DNA of 41,652 nt from Chitinophagales bacterium (lineage in GTDB: Bacteria > Bacteroidota > Bacteroidia > Chitinophagales > CAIOSU01). Position 1 is the first letter of the stretch. Each line of letters starts with the position of its first letter. The notes under the pieces were generated by a model that saw only the letters and a program-made list of their open reading frames with translations, was not told the DNA's origin and did not search any database. Shown here piece after piece: positions 34,396 through 41,258 of the stretch. The stretch is taken from the NCBI GenBank assembly GCA_040877935.1, contig JBBDNB010000057.1, forward strand, positions 86,151 to 127,802, in the 5' to 3' direction. The position numbers were made by a program, and so were the translations under genes.

Positions 34396-35322
34396 TCAAA
34401 ACACCCCCACCACTTCTCCACCAAAGCCATCCACAGCCCCCCTGTACATGGCCGTAGTATTGAAAGGCATTGCAATATTGCCTTTTGTGTCAACTGCAAT
34501 TAAGCCGCCACTGCCGCCTAAACCCGCAATAGTTTTTTCAATTACTTCTTTCGAAGCAGCTTGCAGGTCCAGCCCTTTGTATTCCATCAGGCAGGAAAGT
34601 CTTATTGCGGCCATGCTGCGGATAAAATATTCCCCGCTTCCGGTGCAGGAAACCGCACATGTTTTGTTGTTGGCATAAGTACCGGCTCCAATCAAGGGAG
34701 AATCGCCAATCCTGCCGTATTTTTTGTTGGTCATGCCTCCGGTGGAAGTGGCAGCAGCCAGGTTGCCATAAGCATCAAAGGCCACAGCTCCAACTGTGCC
34801 GTACTTTTCATCGGTATTTACGGAGTGGTCCAAAGCGCTTTTGTCGCTGTCTTTTATGTTTTGCAATTGGTCATAGCGCAATTGGTCAAAGAAGTAACTG
34901 TCGGCTTCAAATGGGCAATTCACCAGGCGGGCAAAATCCTCGGCACCAGCTCCGGCCAGCAGCACATGCTCTGATTTGTCCATTACCAGCCTTGCCAGCG
35001 CAATGGGGTTTTTCACATTTTTCACGTTTGCCACCGCGCCAGCTTCCAGGTTTCTGCCGTCCATTATGGCGGCATCCATTTCCTGCTTTCCCAGGTGGTT
35101 GAATACCGATCCTTTTCCCGCATTGAAAAGCGGATCGTCTTCCAGCAACATTACCGCATGTTCAACCACTTCTATGGCAGTGGCATTTTTGCGCAGCATT
35201 TGGTAGGTTGAGGAGAGCGTTTTCCGAAGCAGTTCAGTAGCTGCTTTTTCCCGGCTTTCACTGAGCTGGTTTTTGGAAATATTCCCAGCACCACCATGTA
35301 TGGCTATTGAAATTGGATTCAT
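34396..35322 (-). CDS. iaaA: Isoaspartyl peptidase / L-asparaginase (Ntn-hydrolase)
   Basis: The 308-residue protein is a plant-type asparaginase/isoaspartyl dipeptidase, which clears isoaspartyl peptides and hydrolyses L-asparagine. It has IAIHGGAG at the N-terminus, GSVFNHLGKQEMDAAIMDG, and the self-cleavage site KYGTVGAVAFD, where Thr176 becomes the N-terminal nucleophile of the beta subunit. Substrate-side GRIGDSPLIGAGTYA, CTGSGEYFIR and GLGGSGGLIAVD follow. The length is normal. The lack of an evident signal peptide suggests a cytosolic enzyme. It appears to be a single gene set among decayed accessory fragments, one of which (33984-34062) is a copy of its own 3' end. Confidence 0.93.
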   Translation of the reverse strand: MNPISIAIHGGAGNISKNQLSESREKAATELLRKTLSSTYQMLRKNATAIEVVEHAVMLLEDDPLFNAGKGSVFNHLGKQEMDAAIMDGRNLEAGAVANVKNVKNPIALARLVMDKSEHVLLAGAGAEDFARLVNCPFEADSYFFDQLRYDQLQNIKDSDKSALDHSVNTDEKYGTVGAVAFDAYGNLAAATSTGGMTNKKYGRIGDSPLIGAGTYANNKTCAVSCTGSGEYFIRSMAAIRLSCLMEYKGLDLQAASKEVIEKTIAGLGGSGGLIAVDTKGNIAMPFNTTAMYRGAVDGFGGEVVGVF

Positions 35323-35340
35323 TATTTAATCAATTGTAGA

Positions 35341-35433
35341 TTAATATCTTGAACAAACGGAAAAATTGGGGGAATTAAAAAAGCTGAAAAATTTTGGCAG
35401 ATTTACATCTACCAAAAACTGCATTTCTTTCAT
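35341..35433 (-). pseudogene. Truncated DUF5615-type (PIN-like) toxin
   Basis: A 30-codon frame begins immediately after the DUF433 stop codon (TAA then ATG, no gap). It encodes MKEMQFLVDVNLPKFFSFFN and ten more residues before a stop. The FLVDVNLP strand with its acidic residue is the start of the DUF5615 PIN-like fold, normally about 110-120 residues. Only the first about 27 residues survive, so nuclease activity should be lost. Confidence 0.7.
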
Positions 35434-35670
35434 TTAAGCTACCAGTTGAATTTCATTTTTCTGAAGTAATAAACCCTTTAAGGCAAAAGCTATACATGCT
35501 TGTATGTCTTCTTTTTCAAGAAATGGATATGCTTTTAAAATATCCTCAGGGCTAACACCGGCTGAAAGATATTGCAAAACAGTTTCAACGGTAATTCTCA
35601 TGCCTCTGATGCTTGGTTTACCGTTGCAAAGGTCTGGTACTATTGTAATGCGTTTTAATAGATCATTCAT
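35434..35670 (-). CDS. DUF433 antitoxin-like protein
   Basis: The 78-residue protein carries the DUF433 pattern: ITIVPDLCNGKPSIRGMRITVETVLQYLSAG, then SPEDILKAYPFLEKEDIQACIAFA. The domain is a helix-turn-helix-like fold that pairs with DUF5615 PIN-like toxins in predicted type II toxin-antitoxin loci. Here the downstream partner is reduced to a 30-codon stub, so it stands as an orphan antitoxin. It may still act as a repressor or protect against related toxins. Confidence 0.88.
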   Translation of the reverse strand: MNDLLKRITIVPDLCNGKPSIRGMRITVETVLQYLSAGVSPEDILKAYPFLEKEDIQACIAFALKGLLLQKNEIQLVA

Positions 35671-35999
35671 TTTTCAAGCTTTTTCTAAGTCTATTTTGGT
35701 TAAGGTAAATTATTTTATCGAAAACAATAACATTAAATCTTAAGTTTATTGTTTTGAAATAATCAAACAGAAAAACAAGCAAATGCTCAATTCAACTGTG
35801 GGTTTCCCGGGTAGTTGATCATTTCCACACACTCGGTTATACCTAAAAGTTTGAACAAAACCTGCCCACCATATAAATCCGATTTTGGCGCAATTCAAAT
35901 TTCATAGAAAGAGCCAGCTCCTTTTGTTTCTGTTGTGTTAGGTCAAACATTTCTTTATCGTTACTTTCATTACGCAATCATTACTTAACCATTACTTTG
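35671..35999. other. Gap holding a yqgE remnant and the right repeat copy
   Basis: No intact gene is seen. Bases 35784-35824 are a third, diverged copy of the yqgE 3' end. They run directly into the right copy of the direct repeat (35830-35926). A 35-codon minus-strand frame (35843-35950, starting MFDLTQQKQKELALSMKFEL) spans the repeat and may be the start of a lost gene. CATTAC-type short repeats fill 35965-35999. Confidence 0.55.
35830..35926. repeat. Right copy of the ~100-bp direct repeat (pair of 32273-32389)
   Basis: It has the same orientation as the left copy, about six substitutions, and a single GGCGCAATT unit where the left has three. It is joined on its left to the diverged yqgE 3'-end copy. 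A weak echo of the same junction (ATTATTGATAAGTG) precedes the left copy. Confidence 0.85.
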
Positions 36000-37313
36000 C
36001 TACAATTTAAGGGTATAGGAAATAGACCTCCCTTTTCCCTGGACTTTTAGAATTTGTAGATCAACAATTTCAGCTAATTCCATGTAGGCCGTTTTATTGG
36101 ATACTGAATTGATTTCCTGGTATGTTTTATTGGTAATTTTTCCAATGTTTTTTATGTGATTAACCGCCTTAACCTGCCTTTCATTTAATCCCAAATCTTT
36201 CAGGTACTTCTCTGTGTATTTGTCCTGATAAAAAATCACTTCAAATCCACCAAACGCTTCTCGAAATTCCGGTTCGGGCAATCCCGCTTCCAGACAATTC
36301 TCAGTAATCTGAACCGTACCCCTTCCCCAGCTTTCAATCAAACTCGCCTTATAAAACGCATTGCAGATCAATTCATTTCGCAACACAGACTGGTGCGATG
36401 CCCTTAGCTGCTTGATAGTGATACCTTCAAGGAGTGTGCCGGGATTCCAGAGCATAATCTTGTCTGGGTAAATCTTCATCTGTGTATGGCTGCCCGTGTA
36501 ATCCTTGTGGATTAGGGCATTGATGACCGCCTCGCGCATGGCGTCTTCGGGATACTCATATTCTTCAATCCTTTTCCAGTCTTTATATCCCTTAACCATT
36601 AATCTCAGGTATTTTACCCGCAGTACTTCAAGTATCAAATCCAGTTGGTCAAATAAGTTTCCTTCAATTACGTCATCCGTAACCAAATCGGTATCGCTCA
36701 TAAATTTGCCTATTTTGAAGTAGGCACTGTGGTAATATTTCAAAGGATCATTGCCGAAAAGAAGGATGGCAGCCCGTTTTAAATGACCTTCCGTATCAAT
36801 CAGATGTAACTTTTTCAGCACGGAGTGCGTGTCCTCATTTTCAATGCCCGGCACACGCTTTTTCGCCAGCTTTTTAAATTTTGCAAGGGTATCTTCACTT
36901 ATATCGTCTAAATTGGCCTTGTCCTCGGTAATTCCTTCCCAGGACATTTTGCTTTTTTTCAGCAAAAAACGGGTAAGCTCTTTGTCTTTCAATTCTTGAG
37001 TAGTACTTCCTGTGCGGATGTAGTATTTGCCATTAAAGGAAATTGGAACATCATACCTGTCAACGATAATGCTTAAAATGTTTTCCCCATCTTTTTCAAT
37101 TTGATGTACAAGAGCGTGAATGCCCAATTTTTGCAAAATTTTATTGGGCAAGGCTTCCAGCAATTTCCTGCTGTCGATTATGCCAGTAGAAACCCCATTA
37201 TCGTCCACACCTATCAATAACTCCCCGCCTTCTGCATTGGCGAAGCCACAGAGTGTTTTAAGGTACTCATCCCTCCAGTTCAATTTATATTCTATATGTT
37301 GGTTCTCCTGCAT
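36000..37313 (-). CDS. AlbA_2/Schlafen-type ATP-binding protein
   Basis: The 437-residue protein has the common bacterial architecture of an N-terminal AlbA_2 (Schlafen-like) domain followed by a GHKL-type ATP-binding domain. Residues 1 to about 125 contain EYKLNWRDEYLKTLCGFANAEGG and ELLIGVDDNG, then YIRTGSTTQEL. The ATPase part has EDAMREAVINALIHKDY (N-box, about 260-275) and LWNPGTLLEGITIKQLRASH with IESWGRGTVQI. A C-terminal winged helix follows (about 370-430). Such proteins are annotated as putative transcriptional regulators or helicase-like factors and are frequent in accessory regions. Its upstream flank is a livM remnant. Confidence 0.85.
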   Translation of the reverse strand: MQENQHIEYKLNWRDEYLKTLCGFANAEGGELLIGVDDNGVSTGIIDSRKLLEALPNKILQKLGIHALVHQIEKDGENILSIIVDRYDVPISFNGKYYIRTGSTTQELKDKELTRFLLKKSKMSWEGITEDKANLDDISEDTLAKFKKLAKKRVPGIENEDTHSVLKKLHLIDTEGHLKRAAILLFGNDPLKYYHSAYFKIGKFMSDTDLVTDDVIEGNLFDQLDLILEVLRVKYLRLMVKGYKDWKRIEEYEYPEDAMREAVINALIHKDYTGSHTQMKIYPDKIMLWNPGTLLEGITIKQLRASHQSVLRNELICNAFYKASLIESWGRGTVQITENCLEAGLPEPEFREAFGGFEVIFYQDKYTEKYLKDLGLNERQVKAVNHIKNIGKITNKTYQEINSVSNKTAYMELAEIVDLQILKVQGKGRSISYTLKL

Positions 37314-37318
37314 GTTTA

Positions 37319-37392
37319 TTCAAACTTGAAATTACAAAAAAACCATAAGGCTGGTACACCACTCCAAAACCAAAATGCCGGCATAATAACAT
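37319..37392 (-). pseudogene. Decayed copy of the livM 3' end
   Basis: The stretch aligns with 28194-28270, the last about 75 bases of livM, in the same orientation. Shared blocks are ATTCAAACTTG, AAACC-TA-GGC and CCAAAACCAAAAT--GGCATAA, broken by small indels that destroy the frame. It sits directly upstream of the AlbA_2 gene start. The rest of livM is absent. Confidence 0.55.
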
Positions 37393-37416
37393 ATTTTAAA
37401 GCTAAAAATATTCCAA

Positions 37417-37491
37417 CTAAGAACTGAAATCCAGGATAGCACCTATTGCATCCAGCATATCAATGATCAATATTTTGGAGCTATAAGACAT
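37417..37491 (-). pseudogene. Truncated HEPN (DUF86-like) toxin stub 1
   Basis: A 24-codon frame starts inside the end of the MNT gene (overlap of 11 bases, as in intact MNT-HEPN operons). It encodes MSYSSKI then LIIDMLDAIGAILDF and a stop. The xLxDMLDAIxxI pattern matches the first helix of DUF86 HEPN proteins (about 110 residues), whose catalytic RxxxxH comes much later and is missing. Confidence 0.65.
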
Positions 37492-37780
37492 CAACCAAAT
37501 CCTTTTTGATATGCTCCAAATAATGGGGTTTTAAAGCACGCTTTGATACCAAATCCACTTTTCTGTTTAATATTTTTTCCAGTTCCTCATGAAGATCAAA
37601 AAATTCCCAGCCGATATCGCCATTGAACTCTACCAGAATATCTATATCGCTTCTATCAGGGTCAAAATCTTTTCGGGTAACTGAGCCAAATAAAGTCAGC
37701 CGCCCAATGGGGTAGCGTTTTTTCAAGTCGGGTAGATGGGCTGCAAGTGTATTTTTTATTTGTTCCAGTATGCCGCTCAT
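37481..37780 (-). CDS. MNT-type nucleotidyltransferase, copy 1
   Basis: A 99-residue minimal nucleotidyltransferase. The active-site pattern LFGSVTRKDFDPDRSDIDILVEF (GS-x11-SDxD) is complete, so AMPylation or polyadenylylation chemistry is possible. MNT proteins are the antitoxin side of HEPN/MNT modules, in which they modify the HEPN RNase. Here the HEPN gene is only a stub. It is a tandem paralog of 37973-38272: the first 40 residues are nearly the same, the rest is diverged. Confidence 0.88.
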   Translation of the reverse strand: MSGILEQIKNTLAAHLPDLKKRYPIGRLTLFGSVTRKDFDPDRSDIDILVEFNGDIGWEFFDLHEELEKILNRKVDLVSKRALKPHYLEHIKKDLVDVL

Positions 37781-37855
37781 CTTGATCGTGAATTTAGGTA
37801 GTTTTAATTGTAACCTTCAAGATATCAATTATCGCAAACATTCTCACCGCTCAAC

Positions 37856-37925
37856 TTCTGATAAATATTCAAATAAATTAAGCAAACAATCAATTCAACT
37901 GCGGGTCTTCCGGGTAATTGATCAT
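37856..37925. repeat. 70-bp perfect copy of the yqgE 3' end and downstream flank
   Basis: It is identical base for base to 38346-38415, which spans the last 12 codons of yqgE and 34 bases beyond its stop. Copy and original are 490 bp apart, and the MNT gene copy 2 with its HEPN stub lies between them. On the minus strand the copy still encodes the YqgE tail MINYPEDPQLN and a stop. Confidence 0.95.
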
Positions 37926-37929
37926 TTGC

Positions 37930-37980
37930 TTATAATTCTTCTTTCAGTTGTTCCAGTTGTTTTTCACTTCGCTTAGACAT
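37930..37980 (-). pseudogene. HEPN toxin stub 2 (internally deleted)
   Basis: A 16-codon frame, MSKRSEKQLEQLKEEL, starts inside the MNT stop region (8-base overlap) just like stub 1. The start fits a HEPN/DUF86 N-terminus; the body is gone and the frame runs into the yqgE repeat. The assignment rests mostly on position and on the parallel with stub 1. Confidence 0.45.
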
Positions 37981-38272
37981 ATTGCAGATCCTCCTCAATA
38001 TATTCCCAATAATGCGGTTGTATGGCGTTTTGGCTTACTACATCCACCTTAAGTTCGGGAAACAGCTTATTCAATTCCCACACGAGATCAAAGTAATTCC
38101 AATCCATATCCCCGTTTAATTCCACTAGAATATCAACATCGCTTTTCCCTTCTTCAAAATCATCCCGCGTAAGTGAACCGAAAAGTGCCAGCCGCTCTAT
38201 GGGATAGCGCTTCTGCAAATCGGGCAGATGGGCAGCAAGTGTTTTTTTTATTTGTTCAAGTATGCCGTTCAT
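37973..38272 (-). CDS. MNT-type nucleotidyltransferase, copy 2
   Basis: A 99-residue minimal nucleotidyltransferase with intact LFGSLTRDDFEEGKSDVDILVEL. It shares the N-terminal ILEQIKxTLAAHLPDL block and the upstream leader (GTGAATTTAGGT) with copy 1. The C-terminal half (WNYFDLVWELNKLFPELKVDVVSQ) differs clearly. It lies between two identical yqgE 3'-end repeats, which makes it look like an inserted unit. Confidence 0.88.
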   Translation of the reverse strand: MNGILEQIKKTLAAHLPDLQKRYPIERLALFGSLTRDDFEEGKSDVDILVELNGDMDWNYFDLVWELNKLFPELKVDVVSQNAIQPHYWEYIEEDLQYV

Positions 38273-38345
38273 CTTGAAAGTGAATTTAGGTGGTTTTAAA
38301 TATAACCTTTAAGATAGCAGTATTGATACATAATTATAGCTAAAG

Positions 38346-38415
38346 TTCTGATAAATATTCAAATAAATTAAGCAAACAATCAATTCAACTGCGGGTCTTC
38401 CGGGTAATTGATCAT
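38346..38415. repeat. Original 70-bp block at the yqgE 3' end
   Basis: This block contains the last 12 codons of yqgE and 34 bases downstream and is perfectly repeated at 37856-37925. A shorter diverged third copy is at 35784-35824. It behaves like an attachment or recombination point at a conserved gene's 3' end. Confidence 0.95.
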
Positions 38416-38943
38416 CTGCTTGTATTGCCCGCCCTTTTCAAGCAATATTTGTTCCCAGAGTGAGTCTGTAGATTGTTTTTTGAAAATATGTTCGGCACGA
38501 GCAGGGTGGGTAAACCAGGATTCTTCCTGCATTTCCATTTCCAGTTGCCCGGGCGCCCATCCACTATAACCAATGAAAAAACGGATATCATCAGGGGATA
38601 CAGCACCAAGATCGATCATGATTTTCAAGCGCTCGAAATTGCCGCCCCACCACAGTCCTTCACACACTTCATTGCTGCCATCCAGCTCTTCGCCAAAATT
38701 GTGCAGAAAATGCAAAGTGTCATTGGCAACAGGGCCACCGAGGTAAAGTGGGTATTTATGTTTTTTCAGATCGGGAATGGCATCTCCCAGGGTCATGTTC
38801 ATTTTTTTTCCCAATACCAGTCCGGCACTGCCTTCCTCTGGACTGTGTTCACAGATCAATGTCACGCTGCGCTTGAAATTGGGATCCTGTAAAAAAGGCT
38901 CTGCAACCAGTAGGTTTCCTTTGCTGTAATCTTTATTTTCCAT
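38380..38943 (-). CDS. yqgE: YqgE/AlgH (DUF179) family protein
   Basis: The 187-residue protein has all family marks: KGNLLVAEPFLQDPNFKRSV, then TLICEHSPEEGSAGLVLGKKM, YLGGPVANDTLHFLH, and FIGYSGWAPGQLEMEM. The fold is conserved across many bacteria; the molecular role is unsettled, although AlgH was linked to alginate control in Pseudomonas. It is soluble and cytosolic. A strong Shine-Dalgarno (AAGGAGG, 4 bp before ATG) is notable because Bacteroidota genes rarely use one. A well-formed Bacteroidota promoter lies upstream. Its 3' end is the source of the repeats downstream. Confidence 0.95.
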   Translation of the reverse strand: MENKDYSKGNLLVAEPFLQDPNFKRSVTLICEHSPEEGSAGLVLGKKMNMTLGDAIPDLKKHKYPLYLGGPVANDTLHFLHNFGEELDGSNEVCEGLWWGGNFERLKIMIDLGAVSPDDIRFFIGYSGWAPGQLEMEMQEESWFTHPARAEHIFKKQSTDSLWEQILLEKGGQYKQMINYPEDPQLN

Positions 38944-39032
38944 ATAGCCTCCTTGCGATTTTCACTGTGTATAATGGGTATAACAGCATTTTGTTTCTGA
39001 CAAATATGTGATAATCGTTTAGGGCTACAAAA
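38944..39032 (-). promoter_or_regulatory. yqgE promoter and ribosome binding site
   Basis: On the minus strand TTTTG (39028-39032), a 19-bp spacer and CATATTTG (39001-39008) match the Bacteroidota primary sigma consensus (TTTG, N19, TAnnTTTG) with one mismatch. AAGGAGG at 38948-38954 is a full Shine-Dalgarno. Confidence 0.6.
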
Positions 39033-39223
39033 TTAATTTGACCAAATGTTAATTTGAATTATACTTTTTGATATATCGGCTGAACTTAAAATTTCCAAAG
39101 TAATGAAGGCATGGGAAGTTTTTCAAAAAGGTAATTTCTTAATGACTTTCTGTTAATATTTTATTGTGTTTTAAATATTTACAGAATAAAGAAACTATTT
39201 AGCAACCATGAATAACTTTACAA

Positions 39224-39418
39224 TCAGGCGGCTACATACTTTATATCCGAAGGATCATTTAAATTTTTTGAAGCATTTAAAATTTCAATTCCTACAATAC
39301 TTCCGTCATCAGCATAATCTATAATGACGCCTTTTTTGTCTTCGTCACTTTCGGCAATGGGTGCTTCACTGAGTTGAATATAAACAATGTCGTTTTCCTT
39401 GTTATATTTAATTTGCAT
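39224..39418 (-). CDS. DUF2283 protein, antitoxin-like
   Basis: The 64-residue protein matches DUF2283 along its whole length: MQIKYNKENDIVYIQLS, then GVIIDYADDGSIVGIEILNAS. DUF2283 genes commonly follow DUF4258 genes and the pair is thought to be toxin-antitoxin-like. Its ATG overlaps the 3' end of a DUF4258 remnant by 11 bases, as in intact pairs. The yqgE promoter region is about 190 bp further downstream, and nothing coding is seen between. Confidence 0.85.
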   Translation of the reverse strand: MQIKYNKENDIVYIQLSEAPIAESDEDKKGVIIDYADDGSIVGIEILNASKNLNDPSDIKYVAA

Positions 39419-39485
39419 GGTACTTATTTATTTTAGAAGTTTTATAAACAGTAACGATTTTCCAAGGAGTTGCACTTTCGTTTAC
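39408..39485 (-). pseudogene. DUF4258 3'-end remnant
   Basis: After an in-frame TGA at 39486-39488, 25 codons encode VNESATPWKIVTVYKTSKIN and KYHAN before the stop. The WKIVTVYKTSKINKY string is the usual C-terminal strand and tail of DUF4258 proteins (about 80-100 residues). The upstream three quarters are missing; the next gene upstream is the helicase. The remaining piece cannot fold alone. Confidence 0.7.
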
Positions 39486-39518
39486 TCAAACTTCTTTCAT
39501 CCATTAATTAATATAACA

Positions 39519-41258
39519 TTATTTAGTGTATTTCCGCTTTCTTTTGCGCTCAAAACCTTCAGATTTATTGAATGATTTCTTTTTAAAACCCTTCCTCTTA
39601 TTTCTGCCTCCTCCACTATTTCTGTTTCCTCCTCCTCTTGACTGACTTCTTTCAGCCACTTCAACTTTTACAGGACGGTTTTTCATTTTTGCTCCGCGCA
39701 ATTGTCCAATAATATCATCGGCCAATTCTTTTTGCACATCCACGAAACTGAATTCGCGTTTCACATCAATTTTACCAACAGCAGATCCTTCTGCATTTGA
39801 ATTCTCGCAAATAAAGCGCAGCATACCTCCTTTGTCTAATTTATCCATTTCACCGAGGTTGATAAAAAGAGTGGCGAATTTATCGCGATCGCTGCCATAA
39901 GATGATCCGCCATCTCTACTACCTCTACCTGCCTTTCGGTTGAGGTCGGGTGCATTGCTGTGTTCTGTTACGATATCTTTCAGCTTAAGTGCCAGGATTT
40001 TTTCGATCAGTTCTTCTTTGGAAATAGCTGCCAATTCTTTTTCAGCCATAGCCCTCCATTCTGTAAAAGATTTATTGTCAACAGGTGCTTCAATCAATTC
40101 CTTGAGATAACCGGCCAATTGGTTTTTCACCACTTCATCACCGGCAGGAACTTGTGAATGTTCCATTTTCTTGCCGATTTTCCGCTCAATATCTTTGATT
40201 TTTCTTTGTTCTGCCGGGGTGATCAATGCAATGGAAATCCCCGATTTACCGGCACGTGCTGTTCTTCCACTTCTGTGGGTATAGTTTTCAATTTCATTGG
40301 GTAAATTGAAGTGGATCACATGTGTGATATCATCCACATCAATACCTCGTGCTGCTACATCGGTTGCTACGAGCACGCTAATGGATTTTTCCCTGAATTT
40401 TTTCATCACGGCATCTCTTTGCGGCTGCGAAAGTTCACCGTGCAGGGCATCTACCGGATAGCCCGATTTGGCCAACTTTTCGGCCACTTCAATGACCTGC
40501 CTGCGGGTCTGGCAAAAAACCAGGCCGTACATATCGGGCCAGAAATCCAGTGTTCTTTTTAAAACGGCAAAGCGCTGGCGACCATCTACTATAAAGTAAT
40601 GGTGTTCCAGGTTTTCCGCACTTGAGTTTTTTGTTCCGGCAGTTACTTCCACCGGATTGTGCATATAAGTCTTACTGATACGGGCGATTTCAGGTGGCAT
40701 GGTGGCAGAAAACAACCACACTTTTTTGTCGGCATTGGTATCAGCCAAAATACTGTCAATATCTTCCTTAAAGCCCATATTGAGCATTTCATCGGCTTCG
40801 TCAAGCACACAGTATTGCACTTTGCTCAGGTCTATTTTTTTGCGCCTCATCATATCCATCAGGCGACCAGGGGTGGCCACAATGATCTGTGGTTTCTGAT
40901 CGAGTTCTTTCAATTGTCCCCCAAAACTGGCTCCGCCATAAATGGCTACTGTTTTGGCTTTGGGAATGAATTTCAGAAAATCCTTAAAATCAGCGTGTAT
41001 CTGATTGCAAAGTTCGCGTGTGGGGCAAATTATAACTGCCTGTACTTGTTTTTTGCTAAAATCCAGCAAATGCGCCAGTGGCAGGCCGAAAGCTGCTGTT
41101 TTTCCGGTGCCGGTTTGTGCCAGTCCTACGAGGTCTTGTGGTTTTTCAAGAAGGGGAGGAATGGCTTTTTCCTGGATTTCAGAAGGTTTTTCGAATCCGA
41201 GGGCTTCTACGGCTTGAACTATTTCGGGTTTTAATCCAAGCGATTTGAATGATGTCAT
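39519..41258 (-). CDS. deaD: DEAD-box RNA helicase (DeaD/CsdA type)
   Basis: The start is the ATG at 41258 (579 residues); a longer frame would need TTG. All helicase motifs are present: Q-motif GFEKPSEIQ, motif I AQTGTGKT, Ia PTRELCNQ, II DEADEML, III SATMP, V ATDVAARGIDVD and VI HRSGRTARAG. After the two RecA-like domains, a DbpA-type RNA-binding domain lies at about 455-530 (FATLFINLGEMDKLDKGGMLRFI to RPVKVEVAE). An Arg/Gly/Lys-rich tail that should bind RNA follows. It unwinds structured RNA, probably in ribosome assembly or the cold response. No operon partner is seen. Confidence 0.93.
   Translation of the reverse strand: MTSFKSLGLKPEIVQAVEALGFEKPSEIQEKAIPPLLEKPQDLVGLAQTGTGKTAAFGLPLAHLLDFSKKQVQAVIICPTRELCNQIHADFKDFLKFIPKAKTVAIYGGASFGGQLKELDQKPQIIVATPGRLMDMMRRKKIDLSKVQYCVLDEADEMLNMGFKEDIDSILADTNADKKVWLFSATMPPEIARISKTYMHNPVEVTAGTKNSSAENLEHHYFIVDGRQRFAVLKRTLDFWPDMYGLVFCQTRRQVIEVAEKLAKSGYPVDALHGELSQPQRDAVMKKFREKSISVLVATDVAARGIDVDDITHVIHFNLPNEIENYTHRSGRTARAGKSGISIALITPAEQRKIKDIERKIGKKMEHSQVPAGDEVVKNQLAGYLKELIEAPVDNKSFTEWRAMAEKELAAISKEELIEKILALKLKDIVTEHSNAPDLNRKAGRGSRDGGSSYGSDRDKFATLFINLGEMDKLDKGGMLRFICENSNAEGSAVGKIDVKREFSFVDVQKELADDIIGQLRGAKMKNRPVKVEVAERSQSRGGGNRNSGGGRNKRKGFKKKSFNKSEGFERKRKRKYTK

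Noticed and set aside
37417-38415. CRISPR-like array from the repeated blocks
   Set aside because: There are only two perfect copies 490 bp apart with genes between; no short regular spacers and no cas genes.
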